A DNA stretch of 59,596 nt from Tabrizicola sp. (GCF_030373185.1 NZ_JAUCZH010000009.1:1-59596); one strand, 5' to 3'. Numbered from the stretch's first letter, positions 17,755-27,539 are shown. The notes: generated by a model not told the origin, from the letters alone. Program-made: numbers and translations.

Positions 17755-19001
17755 GCAACCAGCAGGATGGTTTGCAGAAGGCGGAGCCGGACGCCGCGTT
17801 GCTGGCGCGGGCGCGGGCGGTCCTGGCGGTGCCGGGCAGGGTTGGCCTTGCGGTGTCAGGCGGCGGCGATTCCATGGCGATGCTGCATCTGATGGCGCAT
17901 GCGGCGCAGGATGTGGGCGACAGGCTGCATGCCGTGACTGTAGACCATCGCCTGCGGCCCGAAGCCGCTGCCGAAGCGGCCTTTGTCGCCTCGGTCTGCG
18001 CGGGGCTTGGCATTCCGCATTCGGTGCTGGTCTGGGAACATGACGCGGTCACGGGAAATCTCATGGAAGCCGCGCGGACTGCGCGCTACCGATTGCTGAC
18101 GTCCTGGGCCAAGGCCCATGACATCGGGCAGGTGGTGCTGGCCCATACCGCTGACGATCAGGCCGAAACCTTCCTGATGGGGCTGTCACGCGCCGCGGGT
18201 CTGGACGGGCTTTCCGGCATGCGGCCGCAGTTTCAACAAGAGGGCGTGACGTTCCGCCGCCCGCTTCTGAAGGCTGGCCGGGCAGAGTTGCGGGAATTTC
18301 TTGTCCGTCATGGCCTGGGCTGGGTGGATGACCCGACCAATGATGATGACCGCTACACCAGAACCCGGGCGCGCCGGGCGCTGAAGGCGTTGCAGCCCTT
18401 GGGGATCACCGTGGAGCGGCTGGCCGCGGTTGTCCGTAATCTGGCGCTGGCGCAGGGGGTGGTGAATGACACGATTCGCGAGGCCGCGCGGGATGTGGTG
18501 ACCGAGGTTGCCGGCGCATTGACCTTCGAGGTCCGCGCCTTTCTGGATCTGGGGGGCGAGGTCGACCGCCTTCTCTTGGTGGAGATATTGCGGTGGATGG
18601 CGGGCTTGCGCCATGCGCCGCGGGCCGACCAGATCCATACGCTTCTGCTTGCCCTGCGCCACGGCAAGGATGCCACGCTGGCCGGGTGCCGGTTTCGCCA
18701 CAAGGATGGCCGGGTCTGGGTCAGCCGCGAGGCGCGGGCGTTGGGCGGGCAGGTGCCGCCGGGCGCGCTGTGGGACGGACGCTGGGAGGTGAGCGGTGGC
18801 ATGGGCGACGTGCGCGCGCTGGGGGCCGAGGGCTTGCGGCAATGCCCTGACTGGCGGTCCACGGGCCTGCCCCGGCAGGTGCTGGAGGTGACTCCGGCCC
18901 TTTGGCTGGGCGACACCCTGATCGCAGCCCCTTGTGCGGGATTTGGCCCGGCAACTGCGACATGCGCGCCCAGCTTTCACGCGTTCCTGTTATCGCATTG
19001 A
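17745..19001 (+). CDS. tilS: tRNA(Ile)-lysidine synthase
   Basis: TilS converts C34 of the CAU-anticodon tRNA-Ile to lysidine and is usually essential. The 418-residue protein has the N-type ATP pyrophosphatase P-loop SGGGDSMAMLHL (about residues 38-49), VDHRLRPEAAAEA, HTADDQAET and the TRxRRALKxLQPLG segment. The GTG at 17745 lies inside the end of cpoB, so translation is probably coupled. The C-terminal part is less conserved, as usual for alphaproteobacterial TilS. Confidence 0.94.
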   Translation: MPLGNQQDGLQKAEPDAALLARARAVLAVPGRVGLAVSGGGDSMAMLHLMAHAAQDVGDRLHAVTVDHRLRPEAAAEAAFVASVCAGLGIPHSVLVWEHDAVTGNLMEAARTARYRLLTSWAKAHDIGQVVLAHTADDQAETFLMGLSRAAGLDGLSGMRPQFQQEGVTFRRPLLKAGRAELREFLVRHGLGWVDDPTNDDDRYTRTRARRALKALQPLGITVERLAAVVRNLALAQGVVNDTIREAARDVVTEVAGALTFEVRAFLDLGGEVDRLLLVEILRWMAGLRHAPRADQIHTLLLALRHGKDATLAGCRFRHKDGRVWVSREARALGGQVPPGALWDGRWEVSGGMGDVRALGAEGLRQCPDWRSTGLPRQVLEVTPALWLGDTLIAAPCAGFGPATATCAPSFHAFLLSH

Positions 19002-19079
19002 ACCGGACGCCAAACTGACTATCTTGTAACCCAAGGCCGCCCCCGACGCAGGGCGTGCGGCAATTACGGGAGATGCCTT

Positions 19080-21005
19080 GTGGGCAATGCGCGCAATATC
19101 GCTTTCTGGGTCGTCCTGCTGATCCTCGTCATGGCCTTGTTCCAGCTGTTTTCAGGTGGACAGACCACGTCGTCGTCTCGGACGCTGAGCTATTCCGACT
19201 TTATCGAAAGGGTCGATGCCGGGCAGATCGCCGGTGTGACGCTTGACGGTGAAAGGGTTATCGTCCGGTCCAAGGACGGAAATACCTATGTCGCCATCAA
19301 GCCGCCGGGTGATGCGGTGACCGACAATCTGTCCCGCGATCTGATCGCCAAGGGCGTTCAGGTGCAGGCCGAGCCGCAGGCGCAGTCGGGCTTCATGTCG
19401 CTTCTGTCGCTGTGGCTGCCTTTCATCGTGCTGATCGGCATCTGGCTGTTCTTCATGAACCGGATGCAGGGTGGCGGGCGTGGCGGGGCCATGGGCTTTG
19501 GCAAGAGCCGCGCGAAACTGCTGACCGAAAAGCAGGGCCGCGTCACGTTTGACGATGTGGCCGGCATCGACGAGGCCAAGGAAGAGCTGGAAGAGATCGT
19601 CGAATTCCTGCGCAATCCGCAGAAGTTCAGCCGTCTGGGCGGCAAGATCCCCAAAGGGGCGCTGCTGGTTGGTCCGCCCGGCACGGGTAAGACGCTTCTG
19701 GCCCGCGCCATCGCGGGGGAGGCTGGTGTGCCGTTCTTCACCATCAGCGGGTCCGACTTTGTGGAAATGTTCGTGGGTGTGGGTGCATCCCGTGTCCGCG
19801 ACATGTTCGAGCAGGCCAAGAAGAACGCGCCCTGCATCGTGTTTATCGACGAGATTGACGCTGTCGGCCGGGCGCGTGGCGTTGGCATGGGCGGCGGCAA
19901 TGACGAACGCGAGCAGACGCTGAACCAGCTTCTGGTCGAAATGGACGGGTTCGAGGCGAACGAGGGTGTGATCATCGTCGCCGCCACCAACCGCAAGGAC
20001 GTGCTGGACCCCGCACTCCTGCGCCCCGGTCGCTTTGACCGTCAGATCCATGTGCCGAACCCCGATATCAAGGGCCGGGAAAAGATCCTGTCCGTCCATG
20101 CCCGCAAGGTGCCGCTGGGGCCGGATGTGGATCTGCGCACCATCGCGCGCGGCTCGCCGGGGTTCTCGGGCGCTGACCTGATGAACCTGGTGAACGAGGC
20201 CGCTCTCATGGCCGCCCGCGTTGGTCGGCGCTTTGTGACGATGGTCGATTTCGAGCAGGCCAAGGACAAGGTCATGATGGGCGCGGAACGCCGCAGCATG
20301 GTCCTGACTGACGACCAGAAGGAAAAGACGGCTTATCACGAGGCTGGTCACGCCATCGTCGGCATGGCGCTGCCGAAATGCGACCCGGTCTACAAGGCCA
20401 CGATCATCCCGCGGGGCGGTGCCTTGGGGATGGTGGTTTCCTTGCCCGAAATGGACCGGTTGCAGATGCACAAGGACGAAGCCAAGCAGCGCATCGCGAT
20501 GACGATGGCGGGCAAGGCGGCCGAGATCATCAAATATGGTGAGGAAGGCGTGTCCTCCGGCCCGGTGGGCGATATCCAGCAGGCCTCGGGTCTGGCGCGG
20601 GCGATGGTGATGCGCTGGGGGATGTCCGACAAGATCGGCAACATCGACTATTCCGAAGCGCATGAGGGTTATCAGGGCAACACGGCAGGCTTTTCGGTTT
20701 CGGCCGAGACCAAGCAGGCGATCGAGGGCGAGGTGAAATCGCTGATCGATGAGGGCTATGAAACCGCGCGGCGGATCCTGATCGAGAAGTCGGAAGATTT
20801 CGAGCGGCTGGCCAAGGGGCTTCTGGAATATGAGACCCTGACCGGCGACGAGATCCGCAAGGTTATCGCGGGTGAGCCGCTGGGTGGCAGCGATGATGGT
20901 GACAAGCCTGCCTCGGGCGGGGGAACCACCTCGATCGCGGCGATCCCGAAGACCCGCGCCCGCAAGCCGAAACCGGGAAGCGAGCCAGAGCCGGCACCGC
21001 TTTGA
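19080..21005 (+). CDS. ftsH: ATP-dependent zinc metalloprotease FtsH
   Basis: FtsH is the membrane-anchored AAA+ protease for quality control and regulated proteolysis. The 641-residue protein has two N-terminal membrane segments ([21 protein letters not shown] and [22 protein letters not shown]), Walker A GPPGTGKT (about 198-205), Walker [12 protein letters not shown], the second region of homology RPGRFDRQ and the zinc motif HEAGH (about 420-424). The C-terminus is Pro/Lys-rich. Translation starts at GTG (19080), with GGGAG upstream. It ends at a strong terminator. Confidence 0.97.
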   Translation: MGNARNIAFWVVLLILVMALFQLFSGGQTTSSSRTLSYSDFIERVDAGQIAGVTLDGERVIVRSKDGNTYVAIKPPGDAVTDNLSRDLIAKGVQVQAEPQAQSGFMSLLSLWLPFIVLIGIWLFFMNRMQGGGRGGAMGFGKSRAKLLTEKQGRVTFDDVAGIDEAKEELEEIVEFLRNPQKFSRLGGKIPKGALLVGPPGTGKTLLARAIAGEAGVPFFTISGSDFVEMFVGVGASRVRDMFEQAKKNAPCIVFIDEIDAVGRARGVGMGGGNDEREQTLNQLLVEMDGFEANEGVIIVAATNRKDVLDPALLRPGRFDRQIHVPNPDIKGREKILSVHARKVPLGPDVDLRTIARGSPGFSGADLMNLVNEAALMAARVGRRFVTMVDFEQAKDKVMMGAERRSMVLTDDQKEKTAYHEAGHAIVGMALPKCDPVYKATIIPRGGALGMVVSLPEMDRLQMHKDEAKQRIAMTMAGKAAEIIKYGEEGVSSGPVGDIQQASGLARAMVMRWGMSDKIGNIDYSEAHEGYQGNTAGFSVSAETKQAIEGEVKSLIDEGYETARRILIEKSEDFERLAKGLLEYETLTGDEIRKVIAGEPLGGSDDGDKPASGGGTTSIAAIPKTRARKPKPGSEPEPAPL

Positions 21006-21026
21006 CCGCCCGGAATCAAGGATTGC

Positions 21027-21052
21027 AAAGGCCCCGCAAATGCGGGGCCTTT
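21027..21052 (+). terminator. Rho-independent terminator after ftsH
   Basis: A 12-bp perfect stem, AAAGGCCCCGCA (21027-21038) with TGCGGGGCCTTT (21041-21052), lies 21 bases after the ftsH stop. The two-base gap means the top pairs open into a tetraloop or larger. A short TTT closes it. Confidence 0.85.
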
Positions 21053-21089
21053 CGCTTCATGGGGTAGCCCGCTAGATTTTTGTCGGGCA

Positions 21090-22082
21090 ATGACGAGGTG
21101 CAGCGTGCTGACGGCTTACCGATCCCGGGGGCAAAGGCTGGAACGGCTTGATCTTGACCGCGACCGGTTGCTGGATGCGGTCTGGATCGATCTTGAGGCC
21201 CCCTCCTCTGCCGAGGAAAAGGCCGTGGAAACCGCGCTGGGGATAGGCATCCCGACGCGGGAAGACATGCAGGAGATCGAGGTCTCATCGCGCATCTACC
21301 GCGAGAACGGTGCGCTGTTTCTGACCGCTCAGATTCTGGCGACGGTTGCGGCGCACGAAACCGAGATCGGACCGGTGACCTTTGTCGTGCTGCCGGACCG
21401 GCTGGTCAGCGTTCACTATCACCGCCCCGGGTCTCTGACGAATTTCGCCGATCGGGCCGTGCGGCATGATGTGCCGCTGGCCTCGGGGATGGATACGCTT
21501 TTGGGCCTGCTTGAGGCTGCGGTGGACCGTCTGGCCGATATTCTGGAAGGCGAGGCGCGGAAACTGGATCTTCTTTCAACGACAATCTTCGAGGCGCATC
21601 GGCCTTCGGGGAAAAGCGAGACTCTGGGGGTGGTTCTGGAACGGCTGGGGCGTGGGGAAGACCTGAACGGCAAGGTGAACGAAAGTCTTGGCACGTTGCA
21701 GCGATTGCTTGGTCACCTGACCGCGACGGCCGACCACCCGGGCGAGGTGACATTGAAAGGGCGGGAACGGCAAGTCGCGCGGACAATCCTGCATGACGTG
21801 CGGTCGCTGAAGGAAGTCTCGGCGGCGCAGGCGGAAAAGGTGCGGTTCCTGCTGGATGCGACGCTGGGGGTGATCAGCATAAGGCAGTCCGACATCATCA
21901 AGATATTCTCGGTTGTGGCCTTCGTCTTCCTGCCCCCCACCCTGATCGCCAGCATCTACGGGATGAACTTTGTCCATATGCCGGAACTGGAATGGCCATG
22001 GGGCTATCCGATGGCGCTGGGCCTGATGCTTCTGTCGGCCTTGGTGCCTTGGGCGATCTTTCGGTGGAAGAAATGGCTTTGA
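21090..22082 (+). CDS. CorA-family divalent metal ion transporter
   Basis: This 330-residue protein has a large cytoplasmic N-terminal domain with long helices and two C-terminal membrane segments (IIKIFSVVAFVFLPPTLIASIYGMNF and YPMALGLMLLSALVPWAIF). YGMNF carries the GMN selectivity signature of CorA Mg2+/Co2+ and ZntB-like Zn2+ channels; the C-terminus RWKKWL is the usual basic cap. Substrate cannot be chosen between Mg, Co and Zn from sequence alone. GTG at 21105 has a better Shine-Dalgarno (GAGG) than the ATG at 21090 and may be the true start. Confidence 0.9.
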   Translation: MTRCSVLTAYRSRGQRLERLDLDRDRLLDAVWIDLEAPSSAEEKAVETALGIGIPTREDMQEIEVSSRIYRENGALFLTAQILATVAAHETEIGPVTFVVLPDRLVSVHYHRPGSLTNFADRAVRHDVPLASGMDTLLGLLEAAVDRLADILEGEARKLDLLSTTIFEAHRPSGKSETLGVVLERLGRGEDLNGKVNESLGTLQRLLGHLTATADHPGEVTLKGRERQVARTILHDVRSLKEVSAAQAEKVRFLLDATLGVISIRQSDIIKIFSVVAFVFLPPTLIASIYGMNFVHMPELEWPWGYPMALGLMLLSALVPWAIFRWKKWL

Positions 22083-22137
22083 TCGCCGCCACCCGTCATG
22101 CAAAATCCGCTCTGGCAGACTTTTCCACGAGGTTCCG

Positions 22138-22746
22138 ATGCCCGCCCTGATCCCGACCACCCATAGCGCCCGTGTCATCTGGCTGGGCGCGCAACCTGAA
22201 CCGGTGGAGAAGCTGATCATCCGGTCGCTGCCGGTGCCGGAAATGCCGCTGAGCTTTGCCGGCTTTGCAGGCGAAAGCCACGCCGGGCTGACGCGGCCAT
22301 CCTGTAGCCGGGTGCTGAAGCAGCACAAGCGCGGGACCGAGATCCGCAACGTCCGGCAGTTGGCGATCGTCAGCGCCGAGGAAATGGCCGAAGTCGCCGC
22401 CGCGATGGGGCTGGCGGTGATGGATTACGCATGGGTCGGCGCGTCGCTGGTGGTGGAGGGCATACCCGATTTCACCCATTTGCCGCCCTCCAGCCGGTTG
22501 CAGGGGCCGGACGGTGTGACCTTGGTGATCGACATGGAAAACCGCCCCTGTCAGGAGCCTGCGGTGACCATCGACAAGGTGCTGCCCGGGCAGGGCAAGG
22601 GGTTCTTGCGCGCGGCAACGGGAAAGCGCGGCGTGACAGCCTGGGTAGAACGCGAGGGTGTCTTGCGGCTGGGGGATGTGCTGACGCTGCATATCCCCGA
22701 CCAGCGCGTCTGGGCGCATCTGGACGCGGCGCGCAAGCCGGGCTGA
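22138..22746 (+). CDS. MOSC domain-containing protein
   Basis: The 202-residue protein matches the MOSC fold (molybdenum-cofactor sulfurase C-terminal domain). It has an N-terminal GFAGESHAGLTRPSCSRV segment, a middle NVRQLAIVSAEEMAEVAAAMGL, and DMENRPCQEPA with the conserved Cys used for sulfur transfer in the family. GKRGVTAWVEREGVLRLGDVLTLHIP near the C-terminus is also typical. Its substrate is unknown, and no molybdenum-cofactor genes are adjacent. It follows the CorA gene by 55 bp. Confidence 0.85.
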   Translation: MPALIPTTHSARVIWLGAQPEPVEKLIIRSLPVPEMPLSFAGFAGESHAGLTRPSCSRVLKQHKRGTEIRNVRQLAIVSAEEMAEVAAAMGLAVMDYAWVGASLVVEGIPDFTHLPPSSRLQGPDGVTLVIDMENRPCQEPAVTIDKVLPGQGKGFLRAATGKRGVTAWVEREGVLRLGDVLTLHIPDQRVWAHLDAARKPG

Positions 22747-22767
22747 GCCGGGTCTGTTGTCTGCCCC

Positions 22768-22820
22768 GGAGGGTTTCACACCCTCCGAACCTCCCGCGGA
22801 GTATTTCTCAAAAGAGCAGG
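22768..22820 (+). repeat. Hairpin plus GGAGTATTT intergenic element, copy 2
   Basis: GGAGGGT/ACCCTCC with loop TTCAC (22768-22786) is followed by CCTCCCGCGGAGTATTTC and then AAAAGAGCAGG (to 22820). It has the same order and orientation relative to its hairpin as the copies near 11.1 and 27.6 kb. Here it lies between the MOSC gene and fhs. Confidence 0.65.
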
Positions 22821-22867
22821 GGCAATTTGAATCAAATTGCGCGGGCCGTCGCGTTGCGTGCGCGATA

Positions 22868-22920
22868 TTTCCGATCGGAAACCTGTGCTGGCGAATTTCG
22901 CGGCGTTTAGGTCGGAAACC
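22868..22920. promoter_or_regulatory. Candidate operator upstream of fhs: palindrome plus repeated half-site
   Basis: TTTCCGATCGGAAA (22868-22881) is a perfect 14-bp palindrome. Its right half, TCGGAAACC, recurs at 22912-22920, about 36 bp further on, before the fhs start at 22989. A palindrome with an extra half-site in a 240-bp gap is typical of a regulator-binding region. No regulator is known to me for this sequence, and no promoter boxes are obvious. Confidence 0.4.
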
Positions 22921-22988
22921 GGCCTCGTCAACCCGGAATAGCCCGGTATCACGTCGCAAACGGAATATCCGCTGGATGGGAGACGCAC

Positions 22989-24665
22989 ATGGCCTTCAAG
23001 ACCGACATCGAAATTGCGCGCGAGGCGAAGAAGCAGCCGATCATGGAGATCGGGGCCAAGCTGGGCATCCCTTCGGAGCATCTGCTGCCTTACGGCCATG
23101 ACAAGGCCAAGGTCGGCCAGGAGTTCATCAAATCGCTGGCGGGACGTCCCGATGGCAAGCTGGTGCTGGTGACCGCGATCAACCCGACGCCTGCTGGCGA
23201 AGGCAAGACCACGACGACCGTGGGTCTGGGCGACGGTCTGAACCGGATCGGCAAGAAGGCCGTGGTCTGTATCCGCGAAGCGAGCCTTGGCCCGAACTTC
23301 GGGATGAAGGGCGGGGCTGCGGGCGGCGGGATGGCGCAGGTCGTGCCGATGGAGGAGATGAACCTTCACTTCACCGGCGACTTCCACGCGATCACATCCG
23401 CCCACAACCTTTTGTCGGCGATGATCGACAACCACATCTACTGGGGCAACGAACTGGCGATCGACGAGCGCCGCATCGTCTGGCGCCGGGTGATGGACAT
23501 GAACGACCGCGCGCTGCGCGATATCGTGGTGAACCTTGGTGGTGTTGCCAACGGCTTTCCGCGCCAGACCGGGTTTGACATCACGGTGGCCTCGGAAGTC
23601 ATGGCGATCCTGTGCCTGTCGAACGATCTGGAAGACCTGCAAAAGCGGCTTGGCGACATCGTTGTGGCCTATACCCGCGAGAAGAAGGCGATCTATGCCC
23701 GCGACGTCAAGGCCGATGGCGCGATGACCGTTCTTCTGAAGGACGCAATGCAGCCGAACCTTGTGCAGACGCTGGAGAACAACCCGGCCTTCGTGCATGG
23801 TGGCCCGTTTGCCAACATCGCGCATGGCTGCAATTCGGTCATCGCCACCAAGACCGCGCTGAAGCTGGGCGAGTATGTCGTCACCGAAGCGGGCTTCGGG
23901 GCTGACCTTGGTGCCGAGAAGTTCTTCGACATCAAGTGCCGGAAGGCGGGGTTGAAGCCCTCGGCAGCGGTCATCGTCGCCACGGTGCGGGCGATGAAGA
24001 TGAACGGCGGCGTGGCCAAGGCCGATCTGGGTGCCGAGAATGTGGATGCCGTCAAGAAGGGTTGCCCGAACCTTGGCCGCCACATCTCGAACGTGAAATC
24101 CTTCGGGGTGCCGGTTGTCGTGGCGATCAACCACTTCTACAGCGATACCGATGCCGAGGTCGCAGCCGTCAAGGCCTATGTCGCCGAACAGGGGGCCGAA
24201 GCGATCCTGTGCAAGCATTGGGCCAATGGCAGCGCGGGCATCGAGGAACTTGCCCACAAGGTCGTGCAGATGGCGGAATCTGGCGCGGCGAACTTTGCCC
24301 CGCTTTACCCCGACGAGATGCCGCTGTTCCAGAAGCTCCAGACCATCGCCAAGCGCATCTACCATGCCGATGACGTGATTGCCGACAAGGCGATCCGCGA
24401 TCAGCTGAAGACATGGGAAGCCGCGGGTTACGGGCATCTGCCGATCTGCGTGGCGAAGACCCAGTATTCCTTCACCACCGATCCCACGGTGCGTGGCGCG
24501 CCGACCGGCCATACCGTGCCGGTGCGTGAAGTGCGCTTGTCGGCCGGGGCAGGTTTCATCGTCGCGATCTGCGGTGAGATCATGACGATGCCCGGTCTGC
24601 CGAAGGTGCCGTCCGCCGAGGTGATCCGGCTGAACGATCAGGGCCAGGTCGAAGGCTTGTTCTAA
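22989..24665 (+). CDS. fhs: Formate-tetrahydrofolate ligase
   Basis: Fhs (formyl-THF synthetase) makes 10-formyl-THF from formate, THF and ATP. The 558-residue protein shows the ATP-binding [17 protein letters not shown] (about residues 60-76), [16 protein letters not shown], the [10 protein letters not shown] signature and [25 protein letters not shown] near the C-terminus. It leads a one-carbon gene group with the PchB-like gene, a FolD paralogue and FolD, which would together interconvert formate and methylene-THF. Confidence 0.97.
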   Translation: MAFKTDIEIAREAKKQPIMEIGAKLGIPSEHLLPYGHDKAKVGQEFIKSLAGRPDGKLVLVTAINPTPAGEGKTTTTVGLGDGLNRIGKKAVVCIREASLGPNFGMKGGAAGGGMAQVVPMEEMNLHFTGDFHAITSAHNLLSAMIDNHIYWGNELAIDERRIVWRRVMDMNDRALRDIVVNLGGVANGFPRQTGFDITVASEVMAILCLSNDLEDLQKRLGDIVVAYTREKKAIYARDVKADGAMTVLLKDAMQPNLVQTLENNPAFVHGGPFANIAHGCNSVIATKTALKLGEYVVTEAGFGADLGAEKFFDIKCRKAGLKPSAAVIVATVRAMKMNGGVAKADLGAENVDAVKKGCPNLGRHISNVKSFGVPVVVAINHFYSDTDAEVAAVKAYVAEQGAEAILCKHWANGSAGIEELAHKVVQMAESGAANFAPLYPDEMPLFQKLQTIAKRIYHADDVIADKAIRDQLKTWEAAGYGHLPICVAKTQYSFTTDPTVRGAPTGHTVPVREVRLSAGAGFIVAICGEIMTMPGLPKVPSAEVIRLNDQGQVEGLF

Positions 24666-24695
24666 GACGAGACAGTCGGGGACGAGACAGTCGGG
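24666..24695. repeat. Perfect 15-bp tandem duplication after fhs
   Basis: GACGAGACAGTCGGG occurs twice head to tail, starting at the first base after the fhs stop. The GACAG in the second copy can pair with CTGTC near 24715, giving a hairpin before the next gene. It may be recent slippage. Confidence 0.7.
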
Positions 24696-24757
24696 CGCAT
24701 TGCCCTTTGCGGGCTGTCCCCTTATCTGGGGGGCAGCCTGAAACGGGGAATACACCG

Positions 24758-25069
24758 ATGCCAAAGCCCGCAGATTGCACGACCATGGCCCAGATCCGGG
24801 CCGAGATTGATCGGCTGGACGAAGACCTGGTCCGCCTCTTTGCCGAGCGGGCGGGCTATATCGACCGCGCGGCCGAGATCAAGGCGGAGGTGGATCTGCC
24901 CGCAAGGATCAACGGGCGGGTGGAGGAAGTGGTGCAGAACGTTCGCCGCCATGCCGCAACCCATGGGTTGCCGCCTGATCTGGTGGAAAAGCTGTGGCGG
25001 CGGTTGATTGACTGGTCCATCGCGCGCGAGGAAAGCAAGCTCGGACCGGACAGTTTGCGAAAGAGCTGA
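24758..25069 (+). CDS. Chorismate mutase / isochorismate-pyruvate lyase-like protein (AroQ fold, PchB type)
   Basis: This 103-residue all-helical protein contains PADCTTMAQIRAEIDRLDEDLVRLFAERAGYIDRAAEIK, close to the N-terminus of PchB (PEDCTGLADIREAIDRID) and AroQ chorismate mutases. The active-site Arg, Arg and Lys of helix 1 are in place; the usual D.xRE motif of helix 2 is INGRVEEV, as in the PchB-like subgroup. It either converts chorismate to prephenate or is a PchB-like enzyme. It sits in a folate gene group, which is unexpected. The ATG at 24758 is chosen for motif position and family length. Confidence 0.78.
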   Translation: MPKPADCTTMAQIRAEIDRLDEDLVRLFAERAGYIDRAAEIKAEVDLPARINGRVEEVVQNVRRHAATHGLPPDLVEKLWRRLIDWSIAREESKLGPDSLRKS

Positions 25070-25091
25070 AAACAAGGGACTTTCTAGGCAA

Positions 25092-25970
25092 ATGACCGCG
25101 ACCTTGATTGACGGAAAGGCCATCGCGGCCAGAATGCGCAGCGCCACGCAGGCCGAGGCCGAAGCCTTGGCCGAGGCGGGATGGACGCCGAAACTTGTGT
25201 CAATCTCGGTCGGTGATGTGGCGGCGGCGGAACTTTACGTCCGCAATCAGCAGCGTCAGGCCGAAGCGGCGGGCGTGGCCTTCGAGGCGCGCAACTACCC
25301 CGAGACGATCTCGCTTGAACAGTTGCAGGGCGTGCTTGCCGGTCTGAATGCGGACCCTCGGGTGAACGGGATCATCATCCAGCGCCCTCTGCCGGCGCAT
25401 ATCCCGGTGAAGGCGCTGCAAAAGGCCGTGCATCCGATGAAGGATGTGGAAGGGATGCATCCGTCTTCCATCGGCAATATCGTTTACAACGATCTGACGC
25501 TTGGCCCCTGCACCGCCGTTGCTGCGGTGGAGATCCTGAAGACTCTGCCGTTGAAGATGGAGGGGCTGGATGTCTGTGTGATCGGCCATTCCGAGATTGT
25601 CGGCAAGCCGATTGCCTTTCTGATGATGGGGCTGGGGGCCACGGTGACTGTCTGCCACCACATGACGCGGCAGGTCGCGGTGCATAGCCGCGCGGCGGAT
25701 GCGGTGTTCGTGGCGGTGGGCAAGCCCGGTCTGGTGAGGGGCGAGATGCTGAAGCCGGGGGCGGCGCTGATTGATATCGGGATCAACCGGGTAGACGGAA
25801 AGACGGTGGGCGACGCTGATTTCGACAGCTGTGCCGAGGTTGCGGGCTGGATTACACCGGTTCCGGGGGGTGTCGGTCCGGTGACGGTGGCGATCTTGAT
25901 GAAGAACGCCGTGCTGGCCACGCGAATGCAGATGGAACATTACCGCAGCGCCTTTGCGGCAGCGGTCTAG
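25092..25970 (+). CDS. Divergent FolD-like protein with altered catalytic residues
   Basis: The 292-residue product has the FolD fold: N-terminal substrate domain, NAD(P) domain and the family tail [16 protein letters not shown]. Compared with the canonical FolD next door, key residues differ. YVRNK, holding the catalytic lysine (human Lys56), is YVRNQ; DVDG is [13 protein letters not shown] (cofactor phosphate site) is GHSEIVGKP; and PCTP is PCTA. The Gln of VQLPLP is kept (IIQRPLP). In the human enzyme, Lys-to-Gln at this site removes cyclohydrolase but leaves dehydrogenase activity, so a dehydrogenase-only or new function is plausible. The ATG at 25092 gives [15 protein letters not shown]. 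Confidence 0.85.
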   Translation: MTATLIDGKAIAARMRSATQAEAEALAEAGWTPKLVSISVGDVAAAELYVRNQQRQAEAAGVAFEARNYPETISLEQLQGVLAGLNADPRVNGIIIQRPLPAHIPVKALQKAVHPMKDVEGMHPSSIGNIVYNDLTLGPCTAVAAVEILKTLPLKMEGLDVCVIGHSEIVGKPIAFLMMGLGATVTVCHHMTRQVAVHSRAADAVFVAVGKPGLVRGEMLKPGAALIDIGINRVDGKTVGDADFDSCAEVAGWITPVPGGVGPVTVAILMKNAVLATRMQMEHYRSAFAAAV

Positions 25971-25983
25971 GGGAGGAAACGGG

Positions 25984-26874
25984 ATGACGGCATCGGTGAT
26001 CGACGGCAAGGCCTTTGCGGCGAATGTCCGGGCGCAGGTCGCGGGGCATGTGACGCGGCTGAAAGAGGAAAACGGCATCCAGCCCGGTCTGGCCGTGGTT
26101 CTGGTCGGGGAAGACCCGGCGTCGCAGGTCTATGTCAGGAACAAGCACGCCTCGACCATCGAGGTTGGAATGGCATCTTTCGAACATCGGCTGGATGCGG
26201 CCACGGGCGAGGCGGAACTGCTGGCGCTGATCGACCGGTTGAACGCTGACCCGAAAGTGCATGGAATTCTGGTGCAGTTGCCGCTGCCAGCGCATCTGAA
26301 CGCCGAATTGGTGATCAACCGCATTGATCCGGCGAAGGACGTGGACGGATTTCACATCTCGAACGTCGGGCTTCTGGGGACCGGGCAAAAGAGCATGGTG
26401 CCTTGCACGCCCCTGGGCTGTCTGATGATGCTGCGGGATCATCACGGGTCGCTGGCCGGGCTGAACGCGGTGGTGGTCGGGCGGTCGAATATTGTCGGCA
26501 AGCCGATGGCACAGCTTTTGCTGGGCGACAGCTGCACGGTGACGATTGCGCACAGCCGAACGAAAGACCTGACCGAAGTTTGCCGCCGTGCCGATATTCT
26601 GGTGGCGGCTGTCGGGCGGCCCGAGATGATTACCGGTGACATGGTGAAGCCCGGCGCCACGGTGATTGACGTCGGCATCAACCGGATCGAACGTGACGGC
26701 AAGGCCAAGCTGGTTGGTGACGTGCATTATGCCAGCGCCGCCGAAGTGGCGGGAGCGATCACGCCGGTGCCGGGCGGTGTGGGGCCGATGACGATTGCCT
26801 GCCTTCTGGCCAATACGCTGACCGCCTGCTGTCGGGCCAATGGGCTGGCGGAACCGGAAGGGCTGACGGCGTAG
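25984..26874 (+). CDS. folD: Bifunctional methylenetetrahydrofolate dehydrogenase / methenyltetrahydrofolate cyclohydrolase
   Basis: FolD interconverts 5,10-methylene-, 5,10-methenyl- and 10-formyl-THF. The 296-residue protein has all expected signatures: YVRNKHA with the catalytic Lys, [39 protein letters not shown] and the C-terminal [21 protein letters not shown]. It begins 13 bp after the divergent paralogue, so the two form a tandem pair within the fhs gene group. Confidence 0.95.
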   Translation: MTASVIDGKAFAANVRAQVAGHVTRLKEENGIQPGLAVVLVGEDPASQVYVRNKHASTIEVGMASFEHRLDAATGEAELLALIDRLNADPKVHGILVQLPLPAHLNAELVINRIDPAKDVDGFHISNVGLLGTGQKSMVPCTPLGCLMMLRDHHGSLAGLNAVVVGRSNIVGKPMAQLLLGDSCTVTIAHSRTKDLTEVCRRADILVAAVGRPEMITGDMVKPGATVIDVGINRIERDGKAKLVGDVHYASAAEVAGAITPVPGGVGPMTIACLLANTLTACCRANGLAEPEGLTA

Positions 26875-26891
26875 GAGCGCTTTGGCGCACC

Positions 26892-27539
26892 CTACCTTGG
26901 CATGGGGATCGCAAGGGCGCGCGAGCCGGTCAGAACGGCCAGCGCGTCCTTTGCCATGAGGGTGACAAGCGCGGGATCGTCGCTGCGCAGACCCCCGGTA
27001 TAGACCCCAAAGGCTGGCAGGATCAGCCGGGCGGCATCGACGAGAAAGCTGGGTCTTGACTGGCCCGCAAGCCGGGCTTTCGGGTGGTAATGGCCTGAGA
27101 TCTCGGCCATTTCGTTGGGATCTGCGATGTGGCGGAATGTGAAGGGGGCCAGCCGCAGTTCGGCCCGGTGCGTGCCGCCGATCTCGATCGGGCCAGGATC
27201 GTGGTTGCCGGTTATCCATGTCCAGTCGCGCCCGGCGATAAGACGGGTCAACCAGAGGCGGCAATCTTCATCAAGCCCATTGGCAGCTTCGGAATCGTCA
27301 AAGCTGTCACCAAGGCAAATGACGGCTGATGCATCCGTCATCTCCAGTTCACGGTCGAGCTTTTCCAAGGTCGCTTGCGTCTCGTAGGGCGGCAGAAGGG
27401 TGCCGCCGCGGCGGGCGAGACGCTCGGACTTGCCAAGGTGCAGGTCGGAGACGGCAAGAAGGTTTCGCGCGGGCCAGAAGAGGGCGCCGGAGGGACGCAG
27501 ATGCAAGGTTTCGCCGTGGAAGAAAAACGCGTGATGCAT
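26892..27539 (-). CDS. pdeM: Ligase-associated metallophosphoesterase PdeM
   Basis: PdeM is a calcineurin-like phosphoesterase found with bacterial Lhr-type helicase and DNA ligase in a repair module. The 215-residue product carries the metal motifs DLHLGKSER, GDSFDD, GNHD and GHYHPKA in order. The ATG at 27539 gives MHHAFFFHGETLHLRPSGALFWP, the usual start. It is downstream of the helicase gene on the same strand, separated by the 27.6-kb repeat element. It is convergent with folD, 17 bp away. Confidence 0.92.
   Translation of the reverse strand: MHHAFFFHGETLHLRPSGALFWPARNLLAVSDLHLGKSERLARRGGTLLPPYETQATLEKLDRELEMTDASAVICLGDSFDDSEAANGLDEDCRLWLTRLIAGRDWTWITGNHDPGPIEIGGTHRAELRLAPFTFRHIADPNEMAEISGHYHPKARLAGQSRPSFLVDAARLILPAFGVYTGGLRSDDPALVTLMAKDALAVLTGSRALAIPMPR

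Noticed and set aside
21007-21020. Partial match (GCCCGGAATCAAGG) to the 25-bp dispersed repeat after ftsH
   Set aside because: Only 14 bases match and the palindromic half is absent; could be chance.
22776-24764. A 662-codon open frame antisense to fhs
   Set aside because: fhs is unambiguous on the plus strand; the antisense frame is low complexity and runs across the intergenic repeats.
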